A stretch of 37,835 nt of DNA from an uncultured Legionellales bacterium (GCA_913045195.1 CAJWQR010000010.1:1-37835); one strand, 5' to 3'; counted from the stretch's first letter, positions 19,186-28,296 are shown. A program made the numbers and translations. Notes: a model not told the origin generated them from the letters alone.

Positions 19186-20652
19186 ATGAATAGTCAGCTA
19201 CTCATCATATCCGCATTATTATTGCCAATTATTGGCGTTATATTTATAGCATTAACGCAAAAAAATATTAATCTTAGAGAAACATGTACATTAATAACAT
19301 CAGTCGCTTTAATATATATTGTCTATTCACTTTTGCCCGCTGTTTTAAATGGCGTACACCCTGAATTATACTTATTTAATATCACTTCTAGTCTAGCAAT
19401 ACATTTTAAGGTTGAGCCGCTCGGCATGTTGTTTGCTTGTATTGCTTCATTTTTATGGCTCATCAATTCTATTTATTCAATTGGTTATATGCGTAGTAAT
19501 AAATACAAACACCAAACACGTTTTTATATTTATTTCGCTTTGGCAATAGCAAGTACTATTGGCATTGCTTTTTCGGCGAATCTATTTACTTTATTTATTT
19601 TTTATGAGTTTCTAACGCTATCAACCTATCCACTAGTGACGCATAAAGGGACTGATGAGGTAAAACGAGCTGGGCGTATTTATCTTGGTATTTTACTGGC
19701 AACCTCAATATGTTTATTCTTACCTGCCATTATCTGGACTCATTATTTAACCGGAACGATAGAATTTACTCGTGGCGGGGTTTTTAATGGCGATTATCAG
19801 CCCATTGTTATCATCAGTTTATTACTTATGTTTACCTATGGCATAGGTAAAGCAGCGGTTATGCCTGTTCATCGGTGGTTGCCTTCAGCAATGGTCGCAC
19901 CAACCCCAGTAAGCGCACTATTACATGCGGTTGCCGTTGTTAAAGCGGGTGTTTTTAGTGTGGTTAAGATTATTATTTATATATTCAGTCCGACATTCTT
20001 GTCTGACATTATTGATGTTAATGTATTGCTCTATCTAGCTGGCGCGACAATTCTTATCGCCTCTGTAATTGCGTTACGTTCTGATAATCTAAAACGAAGA
20101 TTAGCGTACTCAACAATCAGTCAATTGTCTTATGTTATATTAGCGACTGCTTTATTAGTGCCTATTAGTATTATGGGGGCAGTACTACATATCCTTGCCC
20201 ATGCTTTCGGAAAAATTACGTTATTCTTTGCCGCAGGCGCTATTTATACAGCAACAAAGAAAACAGAAGTGAGTCAATTAGATGGTATTGGAAGATGCAT
20301 GCCATGGACAATGGCAGCATTTGCGATTGGCAGTTTATCAATGATTGGAATACCACCAACGGCTGGTTTTTTGAGTAAATGGTTTATTTTACAGGGAGCA
20401 CTTGATATTCAATCATGGTTTGCAGTCACAGTCATTGTAATCAGCACACTATTAAATACCGCTTATTTTTTACCCATTGTATATGTTGCTTTTTTTAGAA
20501 ATTCTAATACCAAAAATGTTTGCACATATAATGAAGCGCCATTTCCGATTGTTTTGGCAGTTTCTATTACAGCGTTAATGACAGTTATATTGTTTTTCTT
20601 TCCAGAAGTACCATTACAACTTGTTAAGTTATTAATAGGTGAGGGCCTATGA
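19186..20652 (+). CDS. MrpD/NuoL-like proton-translocating subunit, second copy
   Basis: 488 residues with about 14 helices. It begins two bases after the previous stop. TM5 carries Glu in LFIFYEFLTLSTYPLVTH, TM7 carries Lys in YGIGKAAVMPVHRWLPSAM, TM8 contains VVKAGVFSVVK, and TM12 has Lys in TAGFLSKWFILQ. The TM7-TM8 segment APTPVSALLHAVAVVKAG looks more NuoL/MrpA-like than that of the first copy, so the two are not a recent duplication. It lacks the long C-terminal extension of NuoL and MrpA. Its stop overlaps the next start (ATGA). Confidence 0.86.
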   Translation: MNSQLLIISALLLPIIGVIFIALTQKNINLRETCTLITSVALIYIVYSLLPAVLNGVHPELYLFNITSSLAIHFKVEPLGMLFACIASFLWLINSIYSIGYMRSNKYKHQTRFYIYFALAIASTIGIAFSANLFTLFIFYEFLTLSTYPLVTHKGTDEVKRAGRIYLGILLATSICLFLPAIIWTHYLTGTIEFTRGGVFNGDYQPIVIISLLLMFTYGIGKAAVMPVHRWLPSAMVAPTPVSALLHAVAVVKAGVFSVVKIIIYIFSPTFLSDIIDVNVLLYLAGATILIASVIALRSDNLKRRLAYSTISQLSYVILATALLVPISIMGAVLHILAHAFGKITLFFAAGAIYTATKKTEVSQLDGIGRCMPWTMAAFAIGSLSMIGIPPTAGFLSKWFILQGALDIQSWFAVTVIVISTLLNTAYFLPIVYVAFFRNSNTKNVCTYNEAPFPIVLAVSITALMTVILFFFPEVPLQLVKLLIGEGL

Positions 20653-20888
20653 AGCAGAGTTGGTTTTACAGAAAGTCTTCTATAAAGAAACTTTATATTT
20701 CTACACTAATTATTTTAGGAGCCGTTCTTTTTGTAGAATCTTTTATTGTATTACACCCTCATTTTAGTGTTGAGAAAATATTTGGATTTCATGCAGTTTT
20801 TGGATTTTTATCCTGTGTCGGATTGATTATTTTTGCAAAACTTCTCGGTTTTCTAGTGAAACGTAAGGATGATTACTATGACATGTAG
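20649..20888 (+). CDS. Small two-helix membrane protein of the Mrp-like module
   Basis: 79 residues with two predicted transmembrane helices (about 14-34 and 46-68). A short loop with HPHF lies between them and a charged tail KRKDDYYD ends the protein. I do not recognise a named family with certainty, but the gene is overlapped at both ends (ATGA with the gene before; its 3' end covers the start of the gene after), so it is surely translated as part of the module. It could be a structural adaptor for the antiporter-like subunits, in the way MrpF or MrpG serve in true Mrp complexes; that is inference. Confidence 0.75.
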   Translation: MKQSWFYRKSSIKKLYISTLIILGAVLFVESFIVLHPHFSVEKIFGFHAVFGFLSCVGLIIFAKLLGFLVKRKDDYYDM

Positions 20889-22542
20889 TCTTTTTCATCC
20901 TGGATTATTATTAATTTTCTCCGGATTGCTGATTCCATTTATCCACGGTTTTAAACGAACTTTATTTATTTTAATCATACCTTGTCTTTCATTGCTTAGT
21001 CTCTGGAGTATGTCGTTTGGCAGTGATTGCTCAATTCAATATCTTGATTATGAATTAATTTTAATAAACCTAGACTCGTTAAGCCGACTTTTTATTACCG
21101 TATTTGCTATTGCTGTTTTTACAGCCGGACTTTTTTGTTGCAAGCAGGCGAGCTCAACGGAATTATCTGCTGCATATGTCTATGCTGGTGGCGCTATGTC
21201 AGTGGTGTTGGCGGGTGATTTGATAAGCCTTTTTATATTTTGGGAGTTGATGGCATTGGCATCAACACTGCTTATATGGTCTGCACAGAATGAAAAATCT
21301 TACAAAGCAGGTATGCGTTATATATCCATTCATCTTTTAGGTGGTGTTATCCTAATGTGTGGCATAGCTGGTTATGTTTATGAGACAAATTCAATTGCCT
21401 TCACGCACATGCAACTTAATAGTATTTCGACCTGGTTAATTCTATGTGGATTTTTATTAAATGCTGGCGCACCGCCACTCACTGCCTGGTTAGCTGACGC
21501 TTATCCCGAGGCATCCTATAGTGGTATGGTATTTTTAAGTGCCTTCACTACAAAAACAGCGGTTTATGTTCTTCTGAGAGGATTTCCGGGAACTGAGTTA
21601 CTAATCTATATTGGCCTATTTATGATTTTTTACGGAATTATTTATGCGTTACTTGAAAATGATATCCGTCGTATTCTTGGCTACAGCATTATTAATCAGG
21701 TTGGTTTTATGGTTTGTGGTATCGGCATTGGTACAGAGATGGCGTTAAATGGTACTGCAGCTCACGCATTCACACATATTATTTATAAAGCACTGTTATT
21801 GATGTCAGCGGGTTCTGTTTTATACATGACAGGAAAACGAAAATGTACAGAGTTAGGTGGGTTAGTTCAATCAATGCCGCTAACTGCAATTTGCGGTATT
21901 GTCGGTGCACTTGCTATATCTTCTTTCCCACTTACATCAGGCTTTATAAGTAAATCAATGATAACGCAAGCATCTATAGATGAGCATGTACTATGGATTT
22001 GGTTGTTATTACAGGCAGCGTCGGCTGGTGTATTTTTACATGCAGGAATAAAATTTCCTTGGTTTGTTTTTTTTCAAAAAGATAGCGGTCTTAGACCGAC
22101 CGATCCACCAATAAATATGAAAATAAGTATGGTCTTTTTTGCTGTTATTTGTATTTTAATTGGTATCTTTCCAAATATACTCTACAACATACTTCCATAT
22201 AACGTGAATTATCAGCCTTATACTGTTGCGCATACGATTACTCAATTACAATTGCTTTTGTTTTCCGGGCTAGCTTTTTTTATTATGTTGCCATTAATGA
22301 AACGGACTTTGACAATTAGCCTTGATTTTGATTGGTTTTATCGATATTTAGCACCGATCTTGGCAAAGATAGTAGTTAACTATTTATTAAATGCACAACA
22401 ACTTGTAAATAAATTTTTAATTAGTCTGAAATCTAGTTTATCTTTTGATGATAAACTAGATTATCAATTATCAATAGGTAAGAGTGTTGGATTAATTATA
22501 TTTTTCTTTTCTATTTTATTACTTTACTTTGTTGTCTTATAA
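20878..22542 (+). CDS. MrpD-like subunit lacking the TM7 lysine, third copy
   Basis: 554 residues from ATG 20878, which has AAGGA eight bases upstream; ATG 20869 three codons earlier is the alternative. It belongs to the proton-antiporter membrane family, with about 14 helices and a longer C-terminus containing DFDWFYR and a final hydrophobic helix. TM5 Glu (FIFWELMALAS), TM8 Lys (FTTKTAVYVLL) and TM12 Lys (TSGFISKSMI) are present. At TM7, where relatives read K-x-G/A-A-x-P-x-H, this protein reads NAGAPPLTAWLADAY: the pump lysine aligns with Asn195 and the following His with Thr. It may therefore be a structural or modified pump subunit. It ends 13 bases before the convergent hpnA. Confidence 0.85.
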   Translation: MTCSLFHPGLLLIFSGLLIPFIHGFKRTLFILIIPCLSLLSLWSMSFGSDCSIQYLDYELILINLDSLSRLFITVFAIAVFTAGLFCCKQASSTELSAAYVYAGGAMSVVLAGDLISLFIFWELMALASTLLIWSAQNEKSYKAGMRYISIHLLGGVILMCGIAGYVYETNSIAFTHMQLNSISTWLILCGFLLNAGAPPLTAWLADAYPEASYSGMVFLSAFTTKTAVYVLLRGFPGTELLIYIGLFMIFYGIIYALLENDIRRILGYSIINQVGFMVCGIGIGTEMALNGTAAHAFTHIIYKALLLMSAGSVLYMTGKRKCTELGGLVQSMPLTAICGIVGALAISSFPLTSGFISKSMITQASIDEHVLWIWLLLQAASAGVFLHAGIKFPWFVFFQKDSGLRPTDPPINMKISMVFFAVICILIGIFPNILYNILPYNVNYQPYTVAHTITQLQLLLFSGLAFFIMLPLMKRTLTISLDFDWFYRYLAPILAKIVVNYLLNAQQLVNKFLISLKSSLSFDDKLDYQLSIGKSVGLIIFFFSILLLYFVVL

Positions 22543-22555
22543 AATTAGCAACCAG

Positions 22556-23542
22556 TTATTGATATTTCTCTTTATTAAACCAATCGACCGCATCTTTTAG
22601 ACCTTCAATGGCTGGGCGGGAATGATAGCCTAGTTTTGTCTTGGCTTTTTTACTTGAGAAGTACATTATTTTTTTTGATATTTTTACGCCATCAACCGTT
22701 GCGCGAGGTTCGTTCTGAGTAATAACCGCTATGCATTCCATTATCCAGGCAATCGGTAAAATTAAATTGTGAGGTAATTTAATTTTTGGTGGATCGATAT
22801 TTTCACTAATACATAGGTAATTAATTATTGCCTCTAATGTCATATCATCACCACCTAGGATATAACGCTCACCAATTTCACCTTTTTCCATTGCAAGCAA
22901 GTGACCTTGGGCTACATCATCAACATGAGCAATATTCAATCCAGTTTTTACATAAGCAGGCATTCGGTTTCGAATTGTATCTAGTATAATCTTTCCCGTT
23001 GGTGTTGGTTTTATATCACGTGGGCCAACAGGTGCAGAGGGGTTAACTATTGTTACAGGACATGATTGTTCTTTTATTAGAGCTTTGACTGCTTGTTCGG
23101 CTAAAAATTTTGAGCGCTTATAAATCCCCGTCATATCTTTAAGTGATGAAGGTGTCGTTTCATCTGCGGGACTACCATCTTCGTTCGTTCCCAGAGTAGC
23201 CACACTACTGGTGTAGACAATTTTTTCAACACCAGCATCAGTTGCTGCGAGGATTAAATTTTGTGTTCCATCGATATTAGTTTTATACATTTGTTCTGGG
23301 TCTGGAACCCATAATCGATAATCAGCAGCAACGTGAAATACTTGATCACAAGAATCAACAGCACGTTTTAATGATTCGGTATTTTGTAAATCGCCTTCAA
23401 TTATTTTAAGATCGAATTTTTCTAAATTACGCTTATCAGCATTCGGTCTTACTAAAACACATACATCATAGCCTTCACTAACAAGTAATCTTAAAACAGC
23501 AGATCCTAAAAATCCATTTGCCCCGGTTATTAATGCTTTCAT
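22556..23542 (-). CDS. hpnA: Hopanoid-associated sugar epimerase HpnA
   Basis: 328 residues, an NAD(P)-dependent extended short-chain dehydrogenase. The nucleotide-binding GANGFLG loop is at residues 7-13, and the catalytic Tyr141 and Lys145 are in GIYKRSKFLAEQ, with Ser residues at 112-113. The overall sequence fits HpnA, a protein found in hopanoid gene sets whose substrate is not established; a role in modifying a sugar-derived side chain is assumed from the family name. It is the last gene of the first hopanoid operon, 4 bases after the CDP-alcohol phosphatidyltransferase gene. It converges on the Mrp-like operon with no visible terminator. Confidence 0.88.
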   Translation of the reverse strand: MKALITGANGFLGSAVLRLLVSEGYDVCVLVRPNADKRNLEKFDLKIIEGDLQNTESLKRAVDSCDQVFHVAADYRLWVPDPEQMYKTNIDGTQNLILAATDAGVEKIVYTSSVATLGTNEDGSPADETTPSSLKDMTGIYKRSKFLAEQAVKALIKEQSCPVTIVNPSAPVGPRDIKPTPTGKIILDTIRNRMPAYVKTGLNIAHVDDVAQGHLLAMEKGEIGERYILGGDDMTLEAIINYLCISENIDPPKIKLPHNLILPIAWIMECIAVITQNEPRATVDGVKISKKIMYFSSKKAKTKLGYHSRPAIEGLKDAVDWFNKEKYQ

Positions 23543-23546
23543 GACA

Positions 23547-24155
23547 TTAATTTTTTAATTTTATGTAATCTTTTATTACGTAAAAAGAAAATATTGGTGC
23601 GCCTAAGGCTGCTGCAAACATAAAGTAATATTCCAAACGAAAGCAGCTAATGACAGGTAAGAGATATAATATGTCTTCAGCTTCAAATCCGATTTTATGC
23701 GGTTGTCGTGCATTTTTTTTACCTATATTCATTTCGATATAATTTCGCATATAAAATATTCCGGCAACTGATAAACCAGCAATAATTCCCATCATACACG
23801 CATAGACACCCAAATTAGTTTGCATTAAGCCAATACCGATACCTATGAATAGAAAAATATTCACCAATGCATCCGAGATAAGATCATAGACATGACCATT
23901 TGGACTAATTTCATTTTTTAGTCTTGCTAATTCACCATCAGCATGATCAAGAAAGTTTGAAATTACAAAACAAAAAGCACCAATATTGCTATATTTATAT
24001 TCACCGATTGCAAAAAAAATACCAGCAAAAACGCCAAACAATAGTCGTAATGATGTTAAATGATTTGGAGTGATAAATGTATTGCGAAGCGGGTATATTA
24101 ATTGGTATGCAATTTGCGCATCCCAGGGTCTATCATCTGATTGATCAATTAACAT
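23547..24155 (-). CDS. CDP-alcohol phosphatidyltransferase family protein, copy 1
   Basis: 202 residues with about six transmembrane helices. The family catalytic motif D-x2-DG-x2-AR-x8-G-x3-D-x3-D is complete: Asp70, Asp73, Gly74, Ala77-Arg78, Gly87, Asp91 and Asp95. Members transfer a phospho-alcohol between a CDP-linked donor and an acceptor alcohol, making phospholipids such as phosphatidylglycerol or phosphatidylinositol phosphate. The acceptor here is unknown. A second gene of the same type (33037-33621) shares the unusual tail motif GF-x3-DILYL. Four-base gaps to hpnN before and hpnA after place it firmly in the hopanoid operon, suggesting a hopanoid-linked or other polar-lipid reaction. 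Confidence 0.85.
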   Translation of the reverse strand: MLIDQSDDRPWDAQIAYQLIYPLRNTFITPNHLTSLRLLFGVFAGIFFAIGEYKYSNIGAFCFVISNFLDHADGELARLKNEISPNGHVYDLISDALVNIFLFIGIGIGLMQTNLGVYACMMGIIAGLSVAGIFYMRNYIEMNIGKKNARQPHKIGFEAEDILYLLPVISCFRLEYYFMFAAALGAPIFSFYVIKDYIKLKN

Positions 24156-24159
24156 ATTG

Positions 24160-26754
24160 TTAGTGTAATGAATTACGCCATATCAGAAATGAAGGTAATA
24201 TTATCATAGTTGCAACCATCATTGAGATTAACCCTAAAGATAAGAGTAGCCCCATACTTGCAGTTCCTTGATGCGATGAAAATGCTAAATTTCCAATACT
24301 AAATATGGTGGTTAGTGTGCTTACGATAACGCCTCGCGTTGTACTTGTTGTATAGATGTTAGTTTCTGAGTCTTTTACTTCGTAAAATCGTTCCGTAATA
24401 TGTATTCCGCTATCAACGCCAATACCAAGCAGTAAGGGTAGGCCAATAATATTGGCAAAATTCAATGGAATATTAAATAGAACCATAAATCCAAATGTAA
24501 AGGTAGTGCCAACTAATACAGAAGCAAGAATAATCATGGCATCGTATTTAATTTTTACTAATAGTATTAATAATAGCGTTATCACAATAAACGCATAGGT
24601 GAAAGCAGATTTGAAGGCATTCATTACTGCATTTCCCGCTTCAATACTTACAATAGGAGAACCAATTACGTTTTTATCGAACATTTGGAGTTGATTGACA
24701 AAGTTTTTCATCGAATTATTGTTGTTTAGATTCTCTTTGGGTAGAATTTTGATTCTATATTTCCCATTGTTTACCCAGCGTTGGTAAATTTCAGTTGGGA
24801 TATCTTCCAAAGTTACTTCCTTTGCATTTAACCCATCCGATAGAGTTTTTATTCTGCCAGATAAATTTTCTAGAAATTGACGTTCAATATCTACCAGATT
24901 CTTGAAATCTTTTTTATCCTCTAATAGTAATAATAAATTATCTATATTATTTTTTAGTATTTTTATCTCTTGATCAGACTCATCATTTTCAAATTCTTCT
25001 AATCTATTTTTTAGTTCTCGGACTGCATCTAATCTCTCATTATTATTAATTTTTGGTAAAAGTGGATTTGTGTTTAATTGCCCCATCAATAAACTCATCT
25101 CATCAATAATCATTAATTTATCTTCTTGTTCTTTGGGTAAAAAATCATTAATTGAGATAATTTTATCGACTAACGATAAGGACTCGATTTCTTTTTTATT
25201 AATATTAGTGCTTTCATTAGACTCTGATATTAAAATTGCTTCCCAGGGGGATGTCTTACTATTCTCGAGTAAATCAAGGTAGGTTTGTACAGACTCATTT
25301 TTGGGATCTTGAAGATTTAATCTATTTGTATCAAAACTTATTTTATTCATTTGGAATAATAATATGATGACTATTGATATTGTGATTAGTAGGGTGTGTT
25401 TTGCATATTTATAAGGAAGTGCACTTAGTGCTAGAAAGATATTATTTTTTATTAGTTTTTTATTATTTTCAAATACATTGCTAGGAATAAAACTTAATAG
25501 CGCTGGCAACAAAGTAAATGTAAGTATTAGGCTTATTATCATTCCCGTTCCTGCAATCCACCCCAGTTCAGCAACACCAATATAATTAGTTGGAATAAAG
25601 GCATAGAAGCCAATTGCAGTCGTCATTGCGCATAATATCAAAGGTTTTGAAATATATTTTATTGTATTGCCCAGGGCATTGATATTGTTTGATGGGTAAC
25701 TAGATTCTTCCTTAAATCGCAATGCTAGATGTATCGCAAAATCAATACCTAACCCAATATATAATACTGCAAAGGCAATAGATATTAGATTGAGTTTACC
25801 AATCGTTAATGATGCAAAAGCAGTAGTAATTATAAGTCCTAGTAATAATGTGACTAAACAGGCTAGCACCATACGTAAAGAACCTAACCCCAGAACCAAC
25901 ACCACTGAAACGAGAATAATTGATGCTATAATTGCTTTTATATTTGCATTAGAAACACTCTTTAATTCCTCATAGGCGAGCACCTCACCCCCGGTCAATC
26001 TTATATTAACTGAAGAGTTATTATATGGAGTGATTATTGATCTTATGTGATCAATGGTATTTTTTCCGGGCAATAACTCATTTTTTTCTTCATTAATTTG
26101 TAAAACGATAAATTCTCTATAGATATCTTCAGTATCATATTTCGGATTCATAAGTCTTTGCCATGAGACTGAATAATCTTTGTTCTTAAAAGCATGATTT
26201 ATTTCTAATAGTATTGGGTTAATATCGATATTTTTATCGTTTTTATTTGCATCAATCGCATCACCAAGCATTCCAAATAGTCCACGCAAACTTTGATCTT
26301 CTAATAAAGTTCCAAGAAAGGGTTGAATCTTTGCTAATCGATCTGACAAATCCTGCAATTCATCAAGATCAAGAAATAAAAATGAAGACTGTCTAAGGTA
26401 TGGAAGGATTTTAGGATAATAAATATCTTTTAGAATATCTGGACCGATATTGATAGCAGAATGAATTTCTTTTGCCGTATCACTCGCAAGATCAGGCGTT
26501 TCAGCCTCAATGACAATGAGAATATTATCTAGAAACTGGGGAAATAATTTTTCATACTCTATATCTAGTTGTCGCCAATGCAATTTTTCCGATAGCATAT
26601 CAGCCGTATTAGTACTAAAACCTAAATTACTTTTAATACAAAATAGCGATGCTATTGCAAGCGCAATTATTATGGCTATTATTAGAGACCGTTTTTTTTC
26701 AACGAGTTTAGTCCAGAAGATAATAAAATTGGTAAATTTAGACGTATTATTCAT
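24160..26754 (-). CDS. hpnN: Hopanoid transporter HpnN (RND/MMPL family)
   Basis: 864 residues of the RND superfamily, MMPL type: two repeats, each with one helix, a large periplasmic domain and five more helices. The first membrane block after the periplasmic domain begins with VVLVLGLGSLRMVLACLVTL and has GLGIDFAIHLALRF; the second has GIGVDSGIHITERFYEV, the matching proton-relay type motif. In Rhodopseudomonas, HpnN moves hopanoids from the inner to the outer membrane. The position in the hpn operon makes HpnN the best call rather than a general MMPL exporter. It lies 41 bases after the PhyH oxygenase gene. Confidence 0.88.
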   Translation of the reverse strand: MNNTSKFTNFIIFWTKLVEKKRSLIIAIIIALAIASLFCIKSNLGFSTNTADMLSEKLHWRQLDIEYEKLFPQFLDNILIVIEAETPDLASDTAKEIHSAINIGPDILKDIYYPKILPYLRQSSFLFLDLDELQDLSDRLAKIQPFLGTLLEDQSLRGLFGMLGDAIDANKNDKNIDINPILLEINHAFKNKDYSVSWQRLMNPKYDTEDIYREFIVLQINEEKNELLPGKNTIDHIRSIITPYNNSSVNIRLTGGEVLAYEELKSVSNANIKAIIASIILVSVVLVLGLGSLRMVLACLVTLLLGLIITTAFASLTIGKLNLISIAFAVLYIGLGIDFAIHLALRFKEESSYPSNNINALGNTIKYISKPLILCAMTTAIGFYAFIPTNYIGVAELGWIAGTGMIISLILTFTLLPALLSFIPSNVFENNKKLIKNNIFLALSALPYKYAKHTLLITISIVIILLFQMNKISFDTNRLNLQDPKNESVQTYLDLLENSKTSPWEAILISESNESTNINKKEIESLSLVDKIISINDFLPKEQEDKLMIIDEMSLLMGQLNTNPLLPKINNNERLDAVRELKNRLEEFENDESDQEIKILKNNIDNLLLLLEDKKDFKNLVDIERQFLENLSGRIKTLSDGLNAKEVTLEDIPTEIYQRWVNNGKYRIKILPKENLNNNNSMKNFVNQLQMFDKNVIGSPIVSIEAGNAVMNAFKSAFTYAFIVITLLLILLVKIKYDAMIILASVLVGTTFTFGFMVLFNIPLNFANIIGLPLLLGIGVDSGIHITERFYEVKDSETNIYTTSTTRGVIVSTLTTIFSIGNLAFSSHQGTASMGLLLSLGLISMMVATMIILPSFLIWRNSLH

Positions 26755-26795
26755 GCTTATTTAATCCAATTCACAGAGGCTATTTACAGTTTCAT

Positions 26796-27542
26796 CTATA
26801 CTCTGAAAACATATTTCTTGTTTGGTTCGCGTTCAATATCGGGAGGATAACTAAGACGTTTGTCTGCATAGTATTCCCGACGATGGTCTCCTTCAGATGC
26901 TGCATTATAAGTAACATATAGTACTCTGCGGCTTTTATTTGTCATGTTTGGTCCTGATCGATGAGGGGTATAAGAATTAAAAAAAATAGCATCACCTGGG
27001 TTAGTCGGTATAGAAACATAATCTAATCCATCTTCTTTAAGAGGTACCCATTGCTCTCCAATTAACCCTTTATTGTGATTTCCATGCGCTATTTCAAGAC
27101 AGCCATTCTTTATTGTGGAAGCGTCAATACTTACCAAAGCAGTGATATGCAATTTTGAATATCGATCCCAGCCCGCTTGAACATCTTGATGCGCTTTAAA
27201 ACCATCTCCTCCGGGCATTTTAAAATTAATCTTATCTTTGAATAGTATCGCTTCTTCATTAAATAGTTGGGTTGTTATTTTTTGAATTTCACCATTAATA
27301 AAAAGCGTACTAAATCCCTGATGAAATGGTTCAATATCTTCCATACGCGATAAGATACGCTTACCCGACTCGATTTTACTCTCCTCAAAATACATCATGT
27401 ATTTATTTGCGATTTCTGGGTAATGTGTAATCTCATCTGTCCATTGAATAATTTCATTCATACTTTCTTTGTTATATAAGCTATTAATTAGTAAGAATCC
27501 ATTTTCATTAAAATCATTAATCTGTTTTTCAGATAATTCCAT
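26796..27542 (-). CDS. PhyH-family Fe(II)/2-oxoglutarate dioxygenase
   Basis: 248 residues from ATG 27542; an in-frame TTG four codons upstream is a weaker alternative. The iron site H-x-D is His118 and Asp120 (AHQDVQAGW), the distal ligand is His194 (TPHRSGPN), and the 2-oxoglutarate arginine is probably Arg205 or Arg206. ITALVSIDASTIKNGCLEIAHGNH is the typical core strand region. The phytanoyl-CoA dioxygenase superfamily hydroxylates varied small molecules. The gene lies within the hopanoid operon, between hpnG and hpnN, so a hydroxylated hopanoid or linked lipid is a reasonable guess. Some relatives act on phosphonates or other metabolites, so the substrate stays open. Confidence 0.82.
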   Translation of the reverse strand: MELSEKQINDFNENGFLLINSLYNKESMNEIIQWTDEITHYPEIANKYMMYFEESKIESGKRILSRMEDIEPFHQGFSTLFINGEIQKITTQLFNEEAILFKDKINFKMPGGDGFKAHQDVQAGWDRYSKLHITALVSIDASTIKNGCLEIAHGNHNKGLIGEQWVPLKEDGLDYVSIPTNPGDAIFFNSYTPHRSGPNMTNKSRRVLYVTYNAASEGDHRREYYADKRLSYPPDIEREPNKKYVFRV

Positions 27543-27579
27543 ATTAAGCACCAATTTATTGTAAAAAGTTAATCAATAA

Positions 27580-28296
27580 TTAAGGGAAATAGAAAAATTT
27601 TTTCTTTCTAAGTTCCGTTGAAATATTAGTAAGTGTTGATAATGATTTTTTATAGTTTTTAGCCAACAAAATAATCTCATATATTTGAGTAGGATGAAAC
27701 AAGCAAAATACTAAAAATTTTCCTATATTAATGCGGCCAAAATTATCAATATTTTTTATCACAGCTTCTGGAATATTTGAATCAGCATTATCAGCAATCG
27801 CTCTAATAATAATAAAATCTAAATTACCGGCCATCGCAACCTCGGCTATTCCCGCACTCTCCATGTCAATTGCTAATGCTTTTGTTTTTCTGAATAGTTT
27901 CATTTTTTCTTCAAATGAGGCACATATTTTTTCAGTTGATACTATATTTCCATCAAATATTTTATATGACGAATTTTTAAAATGAGAAATTATTTTTTTT
28001 TGCCATTCGTAAGATGTGCTATAAATATTTTTATGATTTATTACTGATCTAGCTATTATTACATCACCTGATTTTATTGAATCACTTATTGCGCCAGCGA
28101 TTCCCCAGCTAATGAGGCCATCTACATTTAATTTAACTAGCTTTTTTGCGGCATTAAGACATGACTTATAACCAATACCAGAAATACATAAGAAAACATT
28201 TTTTTCTATTTCAATAGGTGCTTCAAAACTCAACTCATTAATCTGAAAGCATTTAGCCTCTGCAGGAAGAGCCGCGATAATACCAAGTTTCTTCAA
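27580..28296 (-). CDS. hpnG: Hopanoid-associated nucleosidase/phosphorylase HpnG
   Basis: 238 residues of the nucleoside phosphorylase fold. The catalytic-type Glu146 lies in AIDMESAGIAEVA and Asp169 in IRAIADNAD, as in 5'-methylthioadenosine/SAH nucleosidases. HpnG removes adenine from adenosylhopane on the way to bacteriohopanetetrol. The start is TTG 28296, overlapping the shc stop (TTGA); no in-frame ATG gives the conserved first strand KKLGIIAALPAEA. The enzyme acts on the product of HpnH, whose gene is not in the window. The tail after about residue 200 is lysine-rich and unremarkable. Confidence 0.88.
   Translation of the reverse strand: MKKLGIIAALPAEAKCFQINELSFEAPIEIEKNVFLCISGIGYKSCLNAAKKLVKLNVDGLISWGIAGAISDSIKSGDVIIARSVINHKNIYSTSYEWQKKIISHFKNSSYKIFDGNIVSTEKICASFEEKMKLFRKTKALAIDMESAGIAEVAMAGNLDFIIIRAIADNADSNIPEAVIKNIDNFGRINIGKFLVFCLFHPTQIYEIILLAKNYKKSLSTLTNISTELRKKKFFYFP

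Noticed and set aside
24160-26754. Multidrug or fatty-acid MMPL exporter instead of HpnN
   Set aside because: The fold is shared, but the tight placement within the hpn operon makes HpnN the better call.
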